Positions 1-8,975 are shown, numbered from the stretch's first letter. The stretch: 64,000 nt of DNA from Eubacterium sp. CAG:251 (GCA_000436835.1 FR889116.1:11753-75752), one strand, 5' to 3'. The notes: generated by a model not told the origin, from the letters alone. Translations and numbers: made by a program.

Positions 1-557
1 AACTCATTTGCAATAGAGTATGCGCCTTCAACAATTTTGCTGTCGGCAGTAATTTGGTTTGCTGTTGTAAAAGTGGTTAAAGTCGTAGTTTGCGAAGAAG
101 CATCAGAGTCAGTTGTTGTTGTTCTCGACGGAATTGTAATATTCGTCGGAACAGTCACGCTTATAGATGAAGTGGTTGTTACATTCGGGTTTTTAAAATA
201 TGCGTAAAAATATTTTTGAGTCCCTTTCATATCAACCCTAAGAGGATTTGCTTCACTGTAGCGCTTATCTTTTCTCAAATCGGACAAGCTTGTATACCAA
301 GCGACAAATTCGCTGTCCTCAAGTGGCAGAGCAGTAAGAACCATTGTGTTGCTTCCTACAACTGTCTTTGTTACCATACCGTTTCCGACAGTAATGGGTA
401 CTATTTCATCTGTGCTTGAATTAATTACATCCTGAATGGAAGATAATGCAGATGCATTAATAACGTCATCAAGTCCGTCTGCATTTGCACTGACTGCCGC
501 AGTAACCATAGTAAGTGCAAAAACAAGTGTAACAAAGATTGATAAAGCCTTTTTCAT
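1..557 (-). CDS. Secreted Thr/Ser-rich protein, N-terminal part (runs off the window)
   Basis: The reading frame is open from an ATG at 557 to the left edge of the window, so only the first 185 residues are visible. A GGAGG-type ribosome binding site lies 7-8 bases upstream (565-570). Residues 1-26 form a clear Sec signal peptide: Lys-Lys at the N-terminus, a hydrophobic core, and a VSA/ANA cleavage region. The rest has no family I recognise. From about residue 130 it becomes very rich in Thr and Ser (runs such as TTTTT), like the linkers of cell-surface or cellulosome-type proteins in Clostridia. Exported location is well supported; function is unknown. It lies just downstream of the HAD gene on the same strand but has its own ribosome binding site and a different character. 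Confidence 0.75.
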   Translation of the reverse strand, partial: MKKALSIFVTLVFALTMVTAAVSANADGLDDVINASALSSIQDVINSSTDEIVPITVGNGMVTKTVVGSNTMVLTALPLEDSEFVAWYTSLSDLRKDKRYSEANPLRVDMKGTQKYFYAYFKNPNVTTTSSISVTVPTNITIPSRTTTTDSDASSQTTTLTTFTTANQITADSKIVEGAYSIANE

Positions 558-575
558 ATTACTTTCCTCCTGATG

Positions 576-1238
576 CTAAACATATTTTAAAACATCTAAT
601 ATATCGGTAATAACCGGTACATCTTTTCTAAGGTCTTGCCCCTTAAACCAACCCCAATTCATACGAATTGCGTGCATACCGGCATCAAGCGCACCCTTAA
701 TATCATTAATAGGGTGGTCGCCGACATAAGTGCACTCTTCTACCGGCAAATTAAGCTTATTCGCCGTATATTTAAAAATTTCCGGGTCAGGCTTATGAAC
801 ACCTACATCACCGCTGACAACGGTAATATCGCAATATTTTCTCAGTCCGCTTTCGTCAAGCTTATGATTTTGAAGATATGACGGACCGTTTGTTATAATT
901 CCTACAATATATCCCCTGTTTTTAAGCTCCTTTAAAAGCTTTGGTGTATGTTCAAAAATCACATCACAGTCGCCGAATCGGCAGTCATAATGGCGGGCAA
1001 GCTCCTTTGCAGACGGTGCGTCGTTCCACTGCCACTCATCAATTATGCCCTGATACCATTTTTCCCTGTCAACATATCCGCCGTTACCTGTAATGCGCAT
1101 ATAATCTTTTCTTTTTTCACGTTCCTCGCAAGGCAAATTCGGGCAAAATTCATCTAAAAACATATCCATATATTTTTCAAATGCCGCCGTTCTGTCCTGC
1201 AAAGTTTCATCAAAATCAAATAATACTGCTTTTATCAT
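576..1238 (-). CDS. HAD-superfamily hydrolase (phosphatase-like, YjjG/PGP type)
   Basis: A 220-residue haloacid dehalogenase family hydrolase, probably a small-metabolite phosphatase. Motif I is LFDFDETL near the N-terminus (nucleophile and acid/base Asp). Motif II is the ITNG segment. The motif III Lys lies in HKPDPEIF, and motif IV in GDHPINDI. The alpha-helical insert between motifs I and II is the type I cap typical of YjjG, PGP and YfnB proteins. The ATG at 1238 directly precedes the conserved start MIKAVLFDFD; an ATG nine codons upstream is possible but adds non-conserved residues. The gene overlaps the 3' end of ribF by 23 bases, so it is translationally coupled and last in the rimP-nusA-infB operon. 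The substrate cannot be told from the sequence; a link to flavin dephosphorylation is only suggested by position. Confidence 0.85.
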   Translation of the reverse strand: MIKAVLFDFDETLQDRTAAFEKYMDMFLDEFCPNLPCEEREKRKDYMRITGNGGYVDREKWYQGIIDEWQWNDAPSAKELARHYDCRFGDCDVIFEHTPKLLKELKNRGYIVGIITNGPSYLQNHKLDESGLRKYCDITVVSGDVGVHKPDPEIFKYTANKLNLPVEECTYVGDHPINDIKGALDAGMHAIRMNWGWFKGQDLRKDVPVITDILDVLKYV

Positions 1239-2031
1239 ACTGTAACTGCTTTTCAAGTTCATCAAGCGATGAAAATTGCTTCTCCCCTCTTAAATATCTG
1301 ACAAGCTCAATGCGTATATTTTCATTATATAAATCACCTGAAAAGTCGAAAATGTGAGTTTCAGAAAGAGGAGATGAAAGACGCCACGTGGGCCTTATTC
1401 CGATATTTGTAAACGATTTATATTCCTTGCCGCAAACAAAGGTTCTGCTTTCATAAACGCCGTATTTCGGCACAACAAGCCCGTTCGGCAAGTGCTGATT
1501 AAGGGTAGGAAAACCGATTGTTCTACCCCTCATATCGCCTGAAACAACTTTCGACTCAAAAGTGAAATTATATCCAAGCATATCATTAGCCTGCTCAATT
1601 TCACCGTCTGCAATGCATTTTCTTATTCTTGTAGATGAAATCGGCTCGCCGTTAAAATCAAGATGTTCCAAAATCCTGACCCAAATGCCCATTTTTTCAA
1701 GATAATTTCTCATATCAAGTGCCGACCAGGACGCATTCTTGCCAAATCTGAAATTGAAACCGCACAAAACGGTTTGCGCTCTAAATCTGTCTATCAGAAT
1801 TTTATTTATAAAATCTTCACCGTCCATATGCTTAATCTGCTCAAAATCGGCAAATACACAATTTGGATAGCGTTTTTTAAACAAGCTTTTTTGCAAAAGC
1901 GAAAATTTATTATTAACACAGTAAATAACGGTATTTTCAGCACCGGTAATTACTGTTTGGTGAGCCTTGTGCATTCCGTCAAAATCGCCGAGTGCAACAG
2001 CTCGCCTTGAAATACTGTTGTTATTATTCAT
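1216..2031 (-). CDS. ribF: Bifunctional riboflavin kinase / FMN adenylyltransferase
   Basis: Makes FMN from riboflavin and then FAD from FMN, in the cytoplasm. The N-terminal half is the nucleotidyltransferase domain: GDFDGMHKAH is the HxGH-type nucleotide-binding loop (here HKAH) and ISSTRIR is the second signature. The C-terminal half is the riboflavin kinase beta-barrel, with GRTIGFPTLN binding ATP/flavin and the usual ending around LRGEKQFSSLDELEKQ. At 271 residues it is somewhat shorter than the usual 305-315; the shortening is in the N-terminal domain. No FMN riboswitch is visible in front of it. It sits directly behind truB (6-base gap), the usual Firmicutes arrangement truB-ribF. Confidence 0.95.
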   Translation of the reverse strand: MNNNNSISRRAVALGDFDGMHKAHQTVITGAENTVIYCVNNKFSLLQKSLFKKRYPNCVFADFEQIKHMDGEDFINKILIDRFRAQTVLCGFNFRFGKNASWSALDMRNYLEKMGIWVRILEHLDFNGEPISSTRIRKCIADGEIEQANDMLGYNFTFESKVVSGDMRGRTIGFPTLNQHLPNGLVVPKYGVYESRTFVCGKEYKSFTNIGIRPTWRLSSPLSETHIFDFSGDLYNENIRIELVRYLRGEKQFSSLDELEKQLQYDKSSII

Positions 2032-2037
2032 ACCGTC

Positions 2038-2946
2038 TTAATCACGTTTAACCAAAAGCCTTTCAACCAAAAGTTCCTGTGTGTCAAGGCTGCATTTTCC
2101 GAGTCCTAAAAACCCTACATCTTGAGAATACACCCTATAACTTTTGTTTTCAAGTCTTTTTTTAATTCTTTTAACATCAAGTGCTCCGCCGTTTTGAAAT
2201 CTCTTAGCCTGAGCAGGCGAAACAAACACGCTGTCAAGACTTAGAAACATTTTATCAATATCAATCAAAACATCTTCAAAGCCCTTGCCACTGTCTTTTC
2301 TTTCTTGCATTTCGTCTAAAGTAATGCAATCGTTAAGAGTAAAGCCCATAGCCGCCGTTCTCTCAAGTTCAGTCATAACTGCACCGCAGCCAAGCTTTTT
2401 GCCCAAATCGTCAATAAGAGTTCTTATGTAAGTACCTTTTGAGCAAAGCACATCTATCGTATAAATATTTTCATTTTCATTTGAAAGTTCACGGCAAAGC
2501 GAAAGTTCTTTAATCTCAACCTTCCTTGCCTGCCTTTCAACCTCTATTCCCTTGCGTGCCAAATCATAAAGCCTTTGGCCGTCAACGCTGACAGCGGAAT
2601 ACATAGGCGGAATTTGCTCAATCTCTCCCCTAAATGGGGCAAGTGCCGACTCAACATCATCAACTGAAGCCGCAACATCATATTCGCCTGTAACCTCTCC
2701 CGTGATATCGAGAGTATCGGTAGTCTTTCCAAGCAAAAATCTGGCACGATAACCCTTATCGCTGTCAGGCAAATAATTCAAAAATCTTGTTGCGCCGCCG
2801 AGCATAATAGGCAAAACTCCCGTTGCCATAGGGTCAAGAGTACCCGTATGCCCTGCTTTTTTTTCACATGTTATTCCTCTAACCTTAGAAACAACGCCGA
2901 ACGAGGTTATATCCTTGCCTTTATTTATGCATATTATACCCGTCAT
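2038..2946 (-). CDS. truB: tRNA pseudouridine(55) synthase TruB
   Basis: Isomerises U55 in the T-loop of nearly all tRNAs. The catalytic Asp is in GHTGTLDPMATGVLPI near residue 40. The RLYDLARKG and KGTYIRTLIDDLG segments are standard TruB core, and a short PUA-like C-terminal domain follows. The start at 2946 is chosen because its ATG overlaps the TGA of the upstream nrnA (ATGA) and a GGGAG ribosome binding site lies 8 bases upstream; a start six codons earlier has no such signal. The product is 302 residues, the normal family length. It is within the rimP-nusA-infB operon, between nrnA and ribF. Confidence 0.96.
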   Translation of the reverse strand: MTGIICINKGKDITSFGVVSKVRGITCEKKAGHTGTLDPMATGVLPIMLGGATRFLNYLPDSDKGYRARFLLGKTTDTLDITGEVTGEYDVAASVDDVESALAPFRGEIEQIPPMYSAVSVDGQRLYDLARKGIEVERQARKVEIKELSLCRELSNENENIYTIDVLCSKGTYIRTLIDDLGKKLGCGAVMTELERTAAMGFTLNDCITLDEMQERKDSGKGFEDVLIDIDKMFLSLDSVFVSPAQAKRFQNGGALDVKRIKKRLENKSYRVYSQDVGFLGLGKCSLDTQELLVERLLVKRD

Positions 2947-3881
2947 TCGAGCATCTCCCTGCACTTATCAACAAGCAATCGCCTTGCCTCTTTAACATCG
3001 CAATCAAATTTACAGCCTGCTGCCTGAGCGTGACCGCCGCCACCAAAACACGCAGCAAGTTTCGCAGCATTAACGCTTTCAAATGTACGAATTGAAGCCT
3101 TACATGTTCCGTCAGGTCGCTCTTGAATGGTAATACCTATTTCAACGCCCTCGATTTGACGGGTAAGCGGTGCTAAGCCCTCCGTTTCCTGAGCATTAGA
3201 ACCTGTAAGCTGAAACATCTCTTGCGTAACAGTTATAACCGCAACACGCTCGTGCTCATAAAAACGCATCGATTCAATAGCAAGCCTTTCAAGCCTTGCA
3301 TAAGTCTTGCTCTTTGTTTCAAACATAATTCGGTTAATCCTACCGTTGTCTGCTCCGGCATCAATAAGGTCAGCCGCAACACGATATGTCTGCGCTGTGG
3401 TCGAATCGTACCTAAAGCAACCCGTGTCGGTTGTAAGCCCTGTATAAAGGCAGTCCGCAATTTTTTTATCGACCTCTACACCGAGAGCAAGCACAACCTC
3501 ATACATAATTTGGCAAGCCGCAGGAGCATCCTCAAGAAGTAATAAATTTGCATACTCCGTATTGGTTGAATGATGGTCAATACACATATCAATCTTGTAT
3601 TGCTCCTCAAGGCCTCCCAAAAGCTTAACTGTTGCAACATCGACAGCAACAACATAATCGGGTTTAAATTTTATTTCTACAATATCGTCAAAAAGATAAT
3701 TGTACTTTTTAGGAATATCGTCTGCATTTATAACAGCGCAGATTTTACCTATTTTCATAAGTGCACGGCAAAGTGCAAAGCCCGAACCGAGAGTATCGCC
3801 GTCGGGATTTGCATGAGTAAGAATAAGGATATTATCCTTTTCTTTCAATGTGTCGGCACATTCCTTTACACTAATCTTCAT
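2943..3881 (-). CDS. nrnA: DHH/DHHA1 phosphoesterase, NrnA-like (nanoRNase / pAp phosphatase)
   Basis: Degrades 2-5 nt RNAs and dephosphorylates 3'-phosphoadenosine 5'-phosphate in NrnA homologues. Motifs in order: HANPDGDTLGS (metal-binding His and Asp residues), VAVDVA, the eponymous IDHHST, and in the C-terminal DHHA1 domain GGGGHAQAAG, which binds substrate. Length 312 matches NrnA. The stop codon overlaps the truB start (ATGA) and its own start overlaps the end of rbfA by 11 bases, so expression is coupled. The rbfA-nrnA-truB order is the classical Firmicutes one. Confidence 0.92.
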   Translation of the reverse strand: MKISVKECADTLKEKDNILILTHANPDGDTLGSGFALCRALMKIGKICAVINADDIPKKYNYLFDDIVEIKFKPDYVVAVDVATVKLLGGLEEQYKIDMCIDHHSTNTEYANLLLLEDAPAACQIMYEVVLALGVEVDKKIADCLYTGLTTDTGCFRYDSTTAQTYRVAADLIDAGADNGRINRIMFETKSKTYARLERLAIESMRFYEHERVAVITVTQEMFQLTGSNAQETEGLAPLTRQIEGVEIGITIQERPDGTCKASIRTFESVNAAKLAACFGGGGHAQAAGCKFDCDVKEARRLLVDKCREMLE

Positions 3882-4218
3882 GAGTTATTTCCTTAATTTT
3901 TTCAAAAAGGTCCATACCCTTTTCAATAGAATCGTCTGCAATAAATCTAAGCTCCGGGCTTTTTCTTAAATGAAGCCTTGAACCGAGTTGCTTTCTGATA
4001 TATCCCTGCGCACTTTCAAGCCCCTTGACTGACCTTTTAGCCGCATCAATTCCGTCAATTGCGCTGATATATACCTTGGCATAGCTTAAATCTCCGCTTA
4101 CATCAACCTTAACAACAGTGAGCATATCGCTGATTCTCGGGTCTTTAAGCTCTCGCATTATTGAAACGATTTCTCTTTTTATATCCTCGCTGATTCTGTC
4201 AATATGAAATCCTGCCAT
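3871..4218 (-). CDS. rbfA: 30S ribosome-binding factor A
   Basis: A 115-residue KH-fold protein needed for late 16S rRNA maturation of the small subunit. The diagnostic stretch is RISEDIKREI followed by LKDPRISDMLTVVKVDVS and DLSYAKVYIS; the C-terminal LRKSPELRFIADDSIEKG is also family-typical. Length is normal. The start ATG is 2 bases downstream of the infB stop, and the 3' end overlaps nrnA, so it is a tightly packed operon member. Confidence 0.96.
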   Translation of the reverse strand: MAGFHIDRISEDIKREIVSIMRELKDPRISDMLTVVKVDVSGDLSYAKVYISAIDGIDAAKRSVKGLESAQGYIRKQLGSRLHLRKSPELRFIADDSIEKGMDLFEKIKEITHED

Positions 4219-4220
4219 AA

Positions 4221-6605
4221 TTAATCCCTGTATTCCTCAACAATGTATGCCTGAAGAATATCTCCTGACTGAATATCGTCCCAACCGTCAAGGCTGATAC
4301 CACATTCATAACCTGATGATACTTCCTTAACCTCATCCTTAAATCTCTTAAGGTTAGCAAGCTTAACATCGGCAATTTGCTTGCCGTTTCTGATAACTCT
4401 TACCTTACCGTCACGCTTGATGGTACCGCTTGTAACGAGTGAGCCTGCAATAGTGCCGGCAGAAGAAATTTTATAAACCTCTCTAACCTCGACCTCACCT
4501 GTGTCAACGTCACGATATTTAGGAGCTCTCATACCACGCATAGCTCTTTCGATATCCTCAATAGCATCATAAATAATATCGTATTGTTTAATTTCAACTC
4601 CGTCACGCTTAGCGTTATCGGCAGCAATTTGGTCAACGCCGGTATTAAATGCAACAATAATAGCCTTTGAAGCCTCTGCAAGCATAACGTCGCTTTCACT
4701 TACGGCACCTACTGCGCCGTGAACAATCTTAACATTAACCTCGTCGTTTTCAATCTTGAGAAGTGACTGCTTAACAGCCTCAACAGAACCCTGAACGTCA
4801 GCCTTAACGATAATGTTAAGTTCCTTCATCTCACCCTCTGAAATAGTGTCAAAGAGAGTATCAAGAGTAACTTTCTGGAATAGCTTAAATTCTTCTTCCT
4901 TAGCCTTAGCCTTTCTCTGCTCAACAAGTGCTCTTGCAAGCTTTTCATCAGATACTGCGTTAAACTCGTCACCGCTCATAGGAGCAGAGTCAAGACCCAT
5001 AATCTCAACAGGAACAGACGGACCTGCAGTTTCAATCGGCTTGCCGTGATAATCCGACATAGCACGAATTTTACCTACTGCAGTGCCTGCAACAACGATA
5101 TCTCCTGCATTAAGAGTACCGTTTTGAACAAGAAGAGTAGCAATAGGGCCACGTCCTTTATCAAGCTTAGCCTCGATAACAACGCCCTTCGCCTGCCTGT
5201 CAGGATTTGCCTTAAGTTCTGCCATTTCAGAAACGAGAAGAATGGTTTCAAGAAGCTTATCAATACCCATTTTGGTTTTAGCCGAAACAGGAACGCAAAT
5301 AACGTCGCCGCCCCATTCCTCAGGAACAAGCTCGTGCTCTGTAAGCTGCTGCATAACCTTGTCGGGATTTGCTCCCTCTTTATCCATTTTATTAATAGCA
5401 ACAATAATTTCTACGCCTGCTGCCTTAGCGTGATTGATAGCTTCAACAGTTTGCGGCATAATACCGTCATCTGCCGCAACAACCAAAACTGCAATATCGG
5501 TTGCCATAGCGCCCCTTGCACGCATAGCGGTGAATGCGGCGTGACCCGGAGTATCAAGAAATGTAATTTTCTGACCGTCAACGTCAACCTGATAAGCACC
5601 GATTGCCTGAGTGATGCCGCCTGCCTCGGTAGAGGTGACTTCTGTATTACGGATAGCATCAAGGATAGAGGTCTTACCGTGGTCAACGTGACCCATAACG
5701 CAAACTACAGGAGGTCTTGTAACTGCATTTTCATCATCTTCAACCTCTTCTTCGATAATTTGGTCCTCAATAGTAACAACTACTTCCTTTTCAACCTTTG
5801 CGCCAAGCTCTGTTGCAACAATTTCAGCAGTATCATAATCAATAACCTCGTTAACCGTTGCCATAACACCGAGGCTCATAAGCTTTTTGATAACTTCTGT
5901 TGCAGTCATACGAAGAAGCTTTGCAAGGTCGCCTACCGTGATTTCCTCAGGAACGGTAATTTTAATCTGCTGCTTCTTTCTCTGCTCTGCAATACGGGCA
6001 AGACGCTGTGCCTCTGTTTCTTTCTTAGACTTAGCACGCATACCCTGTGGCTTTTTCTTTCTGTACTGCTTTGACTTCTGATTAAGCTTCTGCTTTTTCT
6101 GATAGTCGTTCATATTGTTTGCAGGCGCAATATCCTCATACTTTTGGTTGTATTTTTCAAGGTCAACATTATTTACACGTGTATCAACATGCCTTGCTTC
6201 GCCTTTAGTTCTTGCCTGCGGAGTTTGATTAGCCTTTTTCTTGGCCTTTTCCTCTGCTCTTTTAGCCGCTTGCTCTGCCATTTGAAGAATAGCGGCTTGA
6301 TTTTTATGTTTTTTATTTTCGTCCTTTTTTTCCTTGTTATCCTTAGAAACATTAGCGGACTCATTCTTACTGTCTTTTGTCTTTTTCTTATTTGATTTTT
6401 TGGCAGAATTAAAATAATTGTCAAGACTTTCAACGCTGTTGTCGGCTGTGAGCTTGTCAAACAAAATGTTAAGCTCGTTTTCCTCCAAAACGGTATTAGC
6501 CTTTTTTGCGGGACCGTCGCAATATTCACTGAGAATATTGATAATGTCCTTGTTATTCTTGCCGAAATCCTTTGCTACATCGGAAACTTTAAATTTAATA
6601 ACCAT
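4221..6605 (-). CDS. infB: Translation initiation factor IF-2
   Basis: GTPase that delivers fMet-tRNA to the 30S subunit. Residues about 1-50 form a first IF2_N domain (IKFKVSDVAKDFGKN), followed by a long Lys/Glu/Asn-rich linker to about residue 215. A second IF2_N domain (ITVGDLAKLLRM) comes next, then the G domain with GHVDHGKT (G1), DTPGHAAF (G3) and NKMD (G4), and domains II-IV. The product is 794 residues. The ATG at 6605 is preferred over the one two codons upstream because AGGAGG lies 8 bases before it, against 2 bases for the other. It is preceded by ylxQ and followed by rbfA. Confidence 0.97.
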   Translation of the reverse strand: MVIKFKVSDVAKDFGKNNKDIINILSEYCDGPAKKANTVLEENELNILFDKLTADNSVESLDNYFNSAKKSNKKKTKDSKNESANVSKDNKEKKDENKKHKNQAAILQMAEQAAKRAEEKAKKKANQTPQARTKGEARHVDTRVNNVDLEKYNQKYEDIAPANNMNDYQKKQKLNQKSKQYRKKKPQGMRAKSKKETEAQRLARIAEQRKKQQIKITVPEEITVGDLAKLLRMTATEVIKKLMSLGVMATVNEVIDYDTAEIVATELGAKVEKEVVVTIEDQIIEEEVEDDENAVTRPPVVCVMGHVDHGKTSILDAIRNTEVTSTEAGGITQAIGAYQVDVDGQKITFLDTPGHAAFTAMRARGAMATDIAVLVVAADDGIMPQTVEAINHAKAAGVEIIVAINKMDKEGANPDKVMQQLTEHELVPEEWGGDVICVPVSAKTKMGIDKLLETILLVSEMAELKANPDRQAKGVVIEAKLDKGRGPIATLLVQNGTLNAGDIVVAGTAVGKIRAMSDYHGKPIETAGPSVPVEIMGLDSAPMSGDEFNAVSDEKLARALVEQRKAKAKEEEFKLFQKVTLDTLFDTISEGEMKELNIIVKADVQGSVEAVKQSLLKIENDEVNVKIVHGAVGAVSESDVMLAEASKAIIVAFNTGVDQIAADNAKRDGVEIKQYDIIYDAIEDIERAMRGMRAPKYRDVDTGEVEVREVYKISSAGTIAGSLVTSGTIKRDGKVRVIRNGKQIADVKLANLKRFKDEVKEVSSGYECGISLDGWDDIQSGDILQAYIVEEYRD

Positions 6606-6645
6606 TGGCATTTCCTCCTGTTAAATTTCAAGTAATTAATATATC

Positions 6646-6957
6646 CTACTGTTCGAGAAGAGAAATTATTTTTTTTGCGAAATTCTCATCGTCAACTGTA
6701 ATTACTCCCGCTTTATATCCCACGCCGAAATAAATTTCATCAATAGTTATATCGGTTTTGATAACCTTAACCTTAAAATGATGAAGTTCGATCGTCTTTT
6801 CAAATTCTGAAATAAGACGAGGGGATACATCACTGCAAAAAAGCAATAACTTTGCTTTGTGCCCAAACAGTGCATGCTGCGCCATATCGTGCCCCATTGA
6901 AAGCCTGCCTGCACGCCTTGCAAGCCCGAGCATTGAAATAACCTTTTGATTAGGCAT
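6646..6957 (-). CDS. ylxQ: L7Ae-family RNA-binding protein YlxQ
   Basis: A 103-residue protein of the L7Ae/L30e/S12e/Gadd45 fold, which binds kink-turn RNA in related proteins. Family-typical N-terminus: ISMLGLARRAGRLSMGHD, then KAKLLLFCSDVSPR. It overlaps the 3' end of rnpM (ylxR) by 8 bases and precedes infB by about 40 bases, exactly the Bacillus/Clostridia nusA-ylxR-ylxQ-infB order. The precise role in the cell is not established in general. Confidence 0.92.
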   Translation of the reverse strand: MPNQKVISMLGLARRAGRLSMGHDMAQHALFGHKAKLLLFCSDVSPRLISEFEKTIELHHFKVKVIKTDITIDEIYFGVGYKAGVITVDDENFAKKIISLLEQ

Positions 6958-7216
6958 TTTCTATTTCTTCTTCCATCTTATTATATACCTCATCGTCTAT
7001 CTGCATAGAAAAAGCTCTTTCAAAAGCTCTTTTCTTTCTTGCTTTCTTTAGACAATCGGCATTTTTGCAAACGTATGCACCTCTGCCGGCTTTTTTACCC
7101 GTAAGGTCAAGCGAAACCTCGCCTTCAGGGCTTTTAACTACTCTGACAAGCTCTCTCTTGTCAAACATTTCGCCGCATCCCGTGCACATACGCATAGGTA
7201 TTTTTTTAGTTTTCAT
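6950..7216 (-). CDS. rnpM: YlxR/RnpM-family RNA-binding protein
   Basis: An 88-residue member of the YlxR family; in Bacillus the protein binds RNase P RNA and was renamed RnpM. The family signature is present: PMRMCTGCGEMFDKRELVRVV, then the GRGAYVC and CLKKARKKRAFERAF segment. The two Cys pairs (CTGC and C...C) and the basic helix are visible. It lies between nusA and ylxQ in the canonical operon and overlaps ylxQ by 8 bases. Confidence 0.92.
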   Translation of the reverse strand: MKTKKIPMRMCTGCGEMFDKRELVRVVKSPEGEVSLDLTGKKAGRGAYVCKNADCLKKARKKRAFERAFSMQIDDEVYNKMEEEIENA

Positions 7217-7250
7217 ATTTACGCCGCCTTTCTTTCAAAATGCGAGGTAA

Positions 7251-8336
7251 TTATTCTTCGATTTCGTTTTCTTCATCTTCAGGCTCTTCATTGGTAAAAA
7301 ATCCCGATTCAGGCTTGATATCAATTTTCCAACCTGTAAGCCTTGCTGCAAGACGAACATTCTGACCCTTATTGCCGATAGCAAGAGAAAGTTGGTCGTC
7401 AGGAACGGTTGCACGGCAACTCTTAGCGTCCTCATCAAGAATTTCCACACCGCAAACCTCTGACGGAGCAAGTGCCGCAGAAACATACTGTGCCGGGTCG
7501 TCGTTATACTTAACGATATCGATTTTCTCACCGCCGAGTACATCAACGATATTTGAAACTCTCTGACCTCTTGGGCCGATACATGCGCCTACAGGGTCAA
7601 CATCCTCATCTGTTGAATAAACGGCAATCTTAGTTCTTGAGCCTGCCTCACGTGAAACCGACTTAATCTCAATTGTGCCGTCATAAATTTCAGGAACCTC
7701 TTGCTCAAACAAGCGGCGAACCATACCCGGATGAGTACGTGAAATCATAATACGAGGGCCTTTGCCCATTTCTTTCACATCAACAACAAATACCTTAATA
7801 TTTTCACCTACTGTGAAATGCTCTCCCGGTACCTGTTCCGTTTTAGGAAGAACAGCGGAGTTTTTACCCATATCAAGAGTAACATTGCCTGTGTCAGGGT
7901 CAATTCTGTCAACCTTAGCAGTAATAAGTTCCTGATTTTTAGACTTAAATTCTTCAATCATCTGTCCTCTTTCAGCCTCACGGATACCCTGACGGATAAC
8001 ATGCTTAGCTGTTTGAGCAACAATTCTGCCGAAATTCTTTGTTTTAAGCGGAATATCAACTGTGCCGCCGACTTTAGCGCTCTTTCTGATAAGCTGAGCC
8101 TGTTCGAGAGTGAGGTCTGTGTCCTCGTCCTCAATTTCGTCAACAACATTTTTTCTTACATAAACCTTAATTTTCTGCTTTTCCGGGTCGATATCGCAAT
8201 GAACGATATCCTTTCCGTTATAGTCGTGCTTAGCGGCTACAATAATTGCTGCTGAAATTTTTTCATAAAGATATTCGGCAGGAATACCTTTTTCAGCTTC
8301 AATAGCTTTTACTGCGTCAAAAAATTCTTTACTCAT
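7251..8336 (-). CDS. nusA: Transcription termination/antitermination factor NusA
   Basis: Binds RNA polymerase and nascent RNA to modulate pausing, termination and antitermination. The order is the NusA N-terminal domain (residues 1-125), an S1 domain (about 135-200), KH1 (about 235-300, GACIGPRGQRV) and KH2 (about 305-350, AIGNKGQNVRLAARLTGW). It ends with a short acidic tail (EEPEDEENEIEE) and no Gram-negative acidic repeats, as expected for a Firmicute. Length 361 is normal. It follows rimP by 19 bases. Confidence 0.97.
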   Translation of the reverse strand: MSKEFFDAVKAIEAEKGIPAEYLYEKISAAIIVAAKHDYNGKDIVHCDIDPEKQKIKVYVRKNVVDEIEDEDTDLTLEQAQLIRKSAKVGGTVDIPLKTKNFGRIVAQTAKHVIRQGIREAERGQMIEEFKSKNQELITAKVDRIDPDTGNVTLDMGKNSAVLPKTEQVPGEHFTVGENIKVFVVDVKEMGKGPRIMISRTHPGMVRRLFEQEVPEIYDGTIEIKSVSREAGSRTKIAVYSTDEDVDPVGACIGPRGQRVSNIVDVLGGEKIDIVKYNDDPAQYVSAALAPSEVCGVEILDEDAKSCRATVPDDQLSLAIGNKGQNVRLAARLTGWKIDIKPESGFFTNEEPEDEENEIEE

Positions 8337-8355
8337 TTTCCTATCATCCTTTCGG

Positions 8356-8850
8356 TTAATTCATTTCTTTTTCAAAATCTTTTATATCAAAGTCATCAAG
8401 CTTAACGAATGATGTCTCTTTTTTGTTTACTTTAAGTTCTTCGCCGTCCTTAAGTTCAAGCGTAATTTCACCGTCAGAATAAGCTTTAAGCCTTCCGGCA
8501 AAATCCCTGACGTTATTAACAGGGCGAATAAGCCTTACCATAACATTTGAGCCAATATATTTTTCAAAGTGAGCGTCAGCGGTAAGCTCCCTTTCGACAC
8601 CGGGAGAGCTAACCTCAAGAGTATAGCTTTGAGAAATCGGATCAGCCTCGTCGAGCGGCTTTGTAATTGCGTGGGTTAAATCAACACAATCGTCAATTGA
8701 AATTCCGCCGTCCTTATCTATAAATATGCGAAGATACCAATCTGTACCCTCCTTGGCAAATCGAACGTCCCAAATTTCAAGACCGAGCTGATGTGCGTAA
8801 GGGGTAATAATTTCAGTTACCCTTGATACAGTATTTCCTTTTCCTGCCAA
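8356..8850 (-). CDS. rimP: Ribosome maturation factor RimP
   Basis: A 164-residue protein for 30S subunit maturation. RimP landmarks: the LGLEIWDVRFAKEG segment, LRIFIDKDGGISIDDC, and the YTLEVSSPGVEREL signature near residue 85. The start codon is TTG at 8850, chosen because GGAGG lies 7 bases upstream and the family N-terminus begins here. It is the first gene of the operon, behind a sigma-A-like promoter and a leader hairpin. Confidence 0.95.
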   Translation of the reverse strand: MAGKGNTVSRVTEIITPYAHQLGLEIWDVRFAKEGTDWYLRIFIDKDGGISIDDCVDLTHAITKPLDEADPISQSYTLEVSSPGVERELTADAHFEKYIGSNVMVRLIRPVNNVRDFAGRLKAYSDGEITLELKDGEELKVNKKETSFVKLDDFDIKDFEKEMN

Positions 8851-8871
8851 GAAAAAACCTCCTTACAATAA

Positions 8872-8903
8872 TAAGAGAGCGGACCTCTTAGGTCCACTCT
8901 CAT
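8872..8903 (-). promoter_or_regulatory. Leader hairpin of the rimP-nusA operon
   Basis: An inverted repeat in the 5' leader just upstream of rimP: GAGAG-GGACC pairs with GGTCC-CTCTC around a 5-base loop. On the minus strand the hairpin is followed by a short U-rich run (TTATTATT) and then the rimP ribosome binding site. It resembles an attenuator. A similar short hairpin often precedes rimP in Firmicutes (recollection, not checked), which would fit autoregulation through NusA or RimP. Confidence 0.5.
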
Positions 8904-8928
8904 TGGAATTAATAAACTTACTGTCTAT

Positions 8929-8956
8929 ATAATAACATATAATTATAAAAAGTCAA
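8929..8956 (-). promoter_or_regulatory. Sigma-A-like promoter of the rimP-nusA-infB operon
   Basis: On the minus strand TTGACT (8956-8951) is followed after 16 bases by TATTAT (8934-8929). The predicted transcript starts near 8922, giving a leader of about 70 bases that contains the hairpin at 8872-8903. Confidence 0.6.
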
Positions 8957-8975
8957 GTATTTTTTAATATTCGGC

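Noticed and set aside
2031..2060. FMN riboswitch before ribF
   Set aside because: Only a 6-base gap separates ribF from truB, and no RFN element can be seen.
5046..6074. 342-codon open frame on the plus strand, antisense to infB
   Set aside because: Cys/Asn/Phe-rich low-complexity product that mirrors the Lys/Ala-rich IF-2 sequence; no ribosome binding site. It is a shadow of infB.
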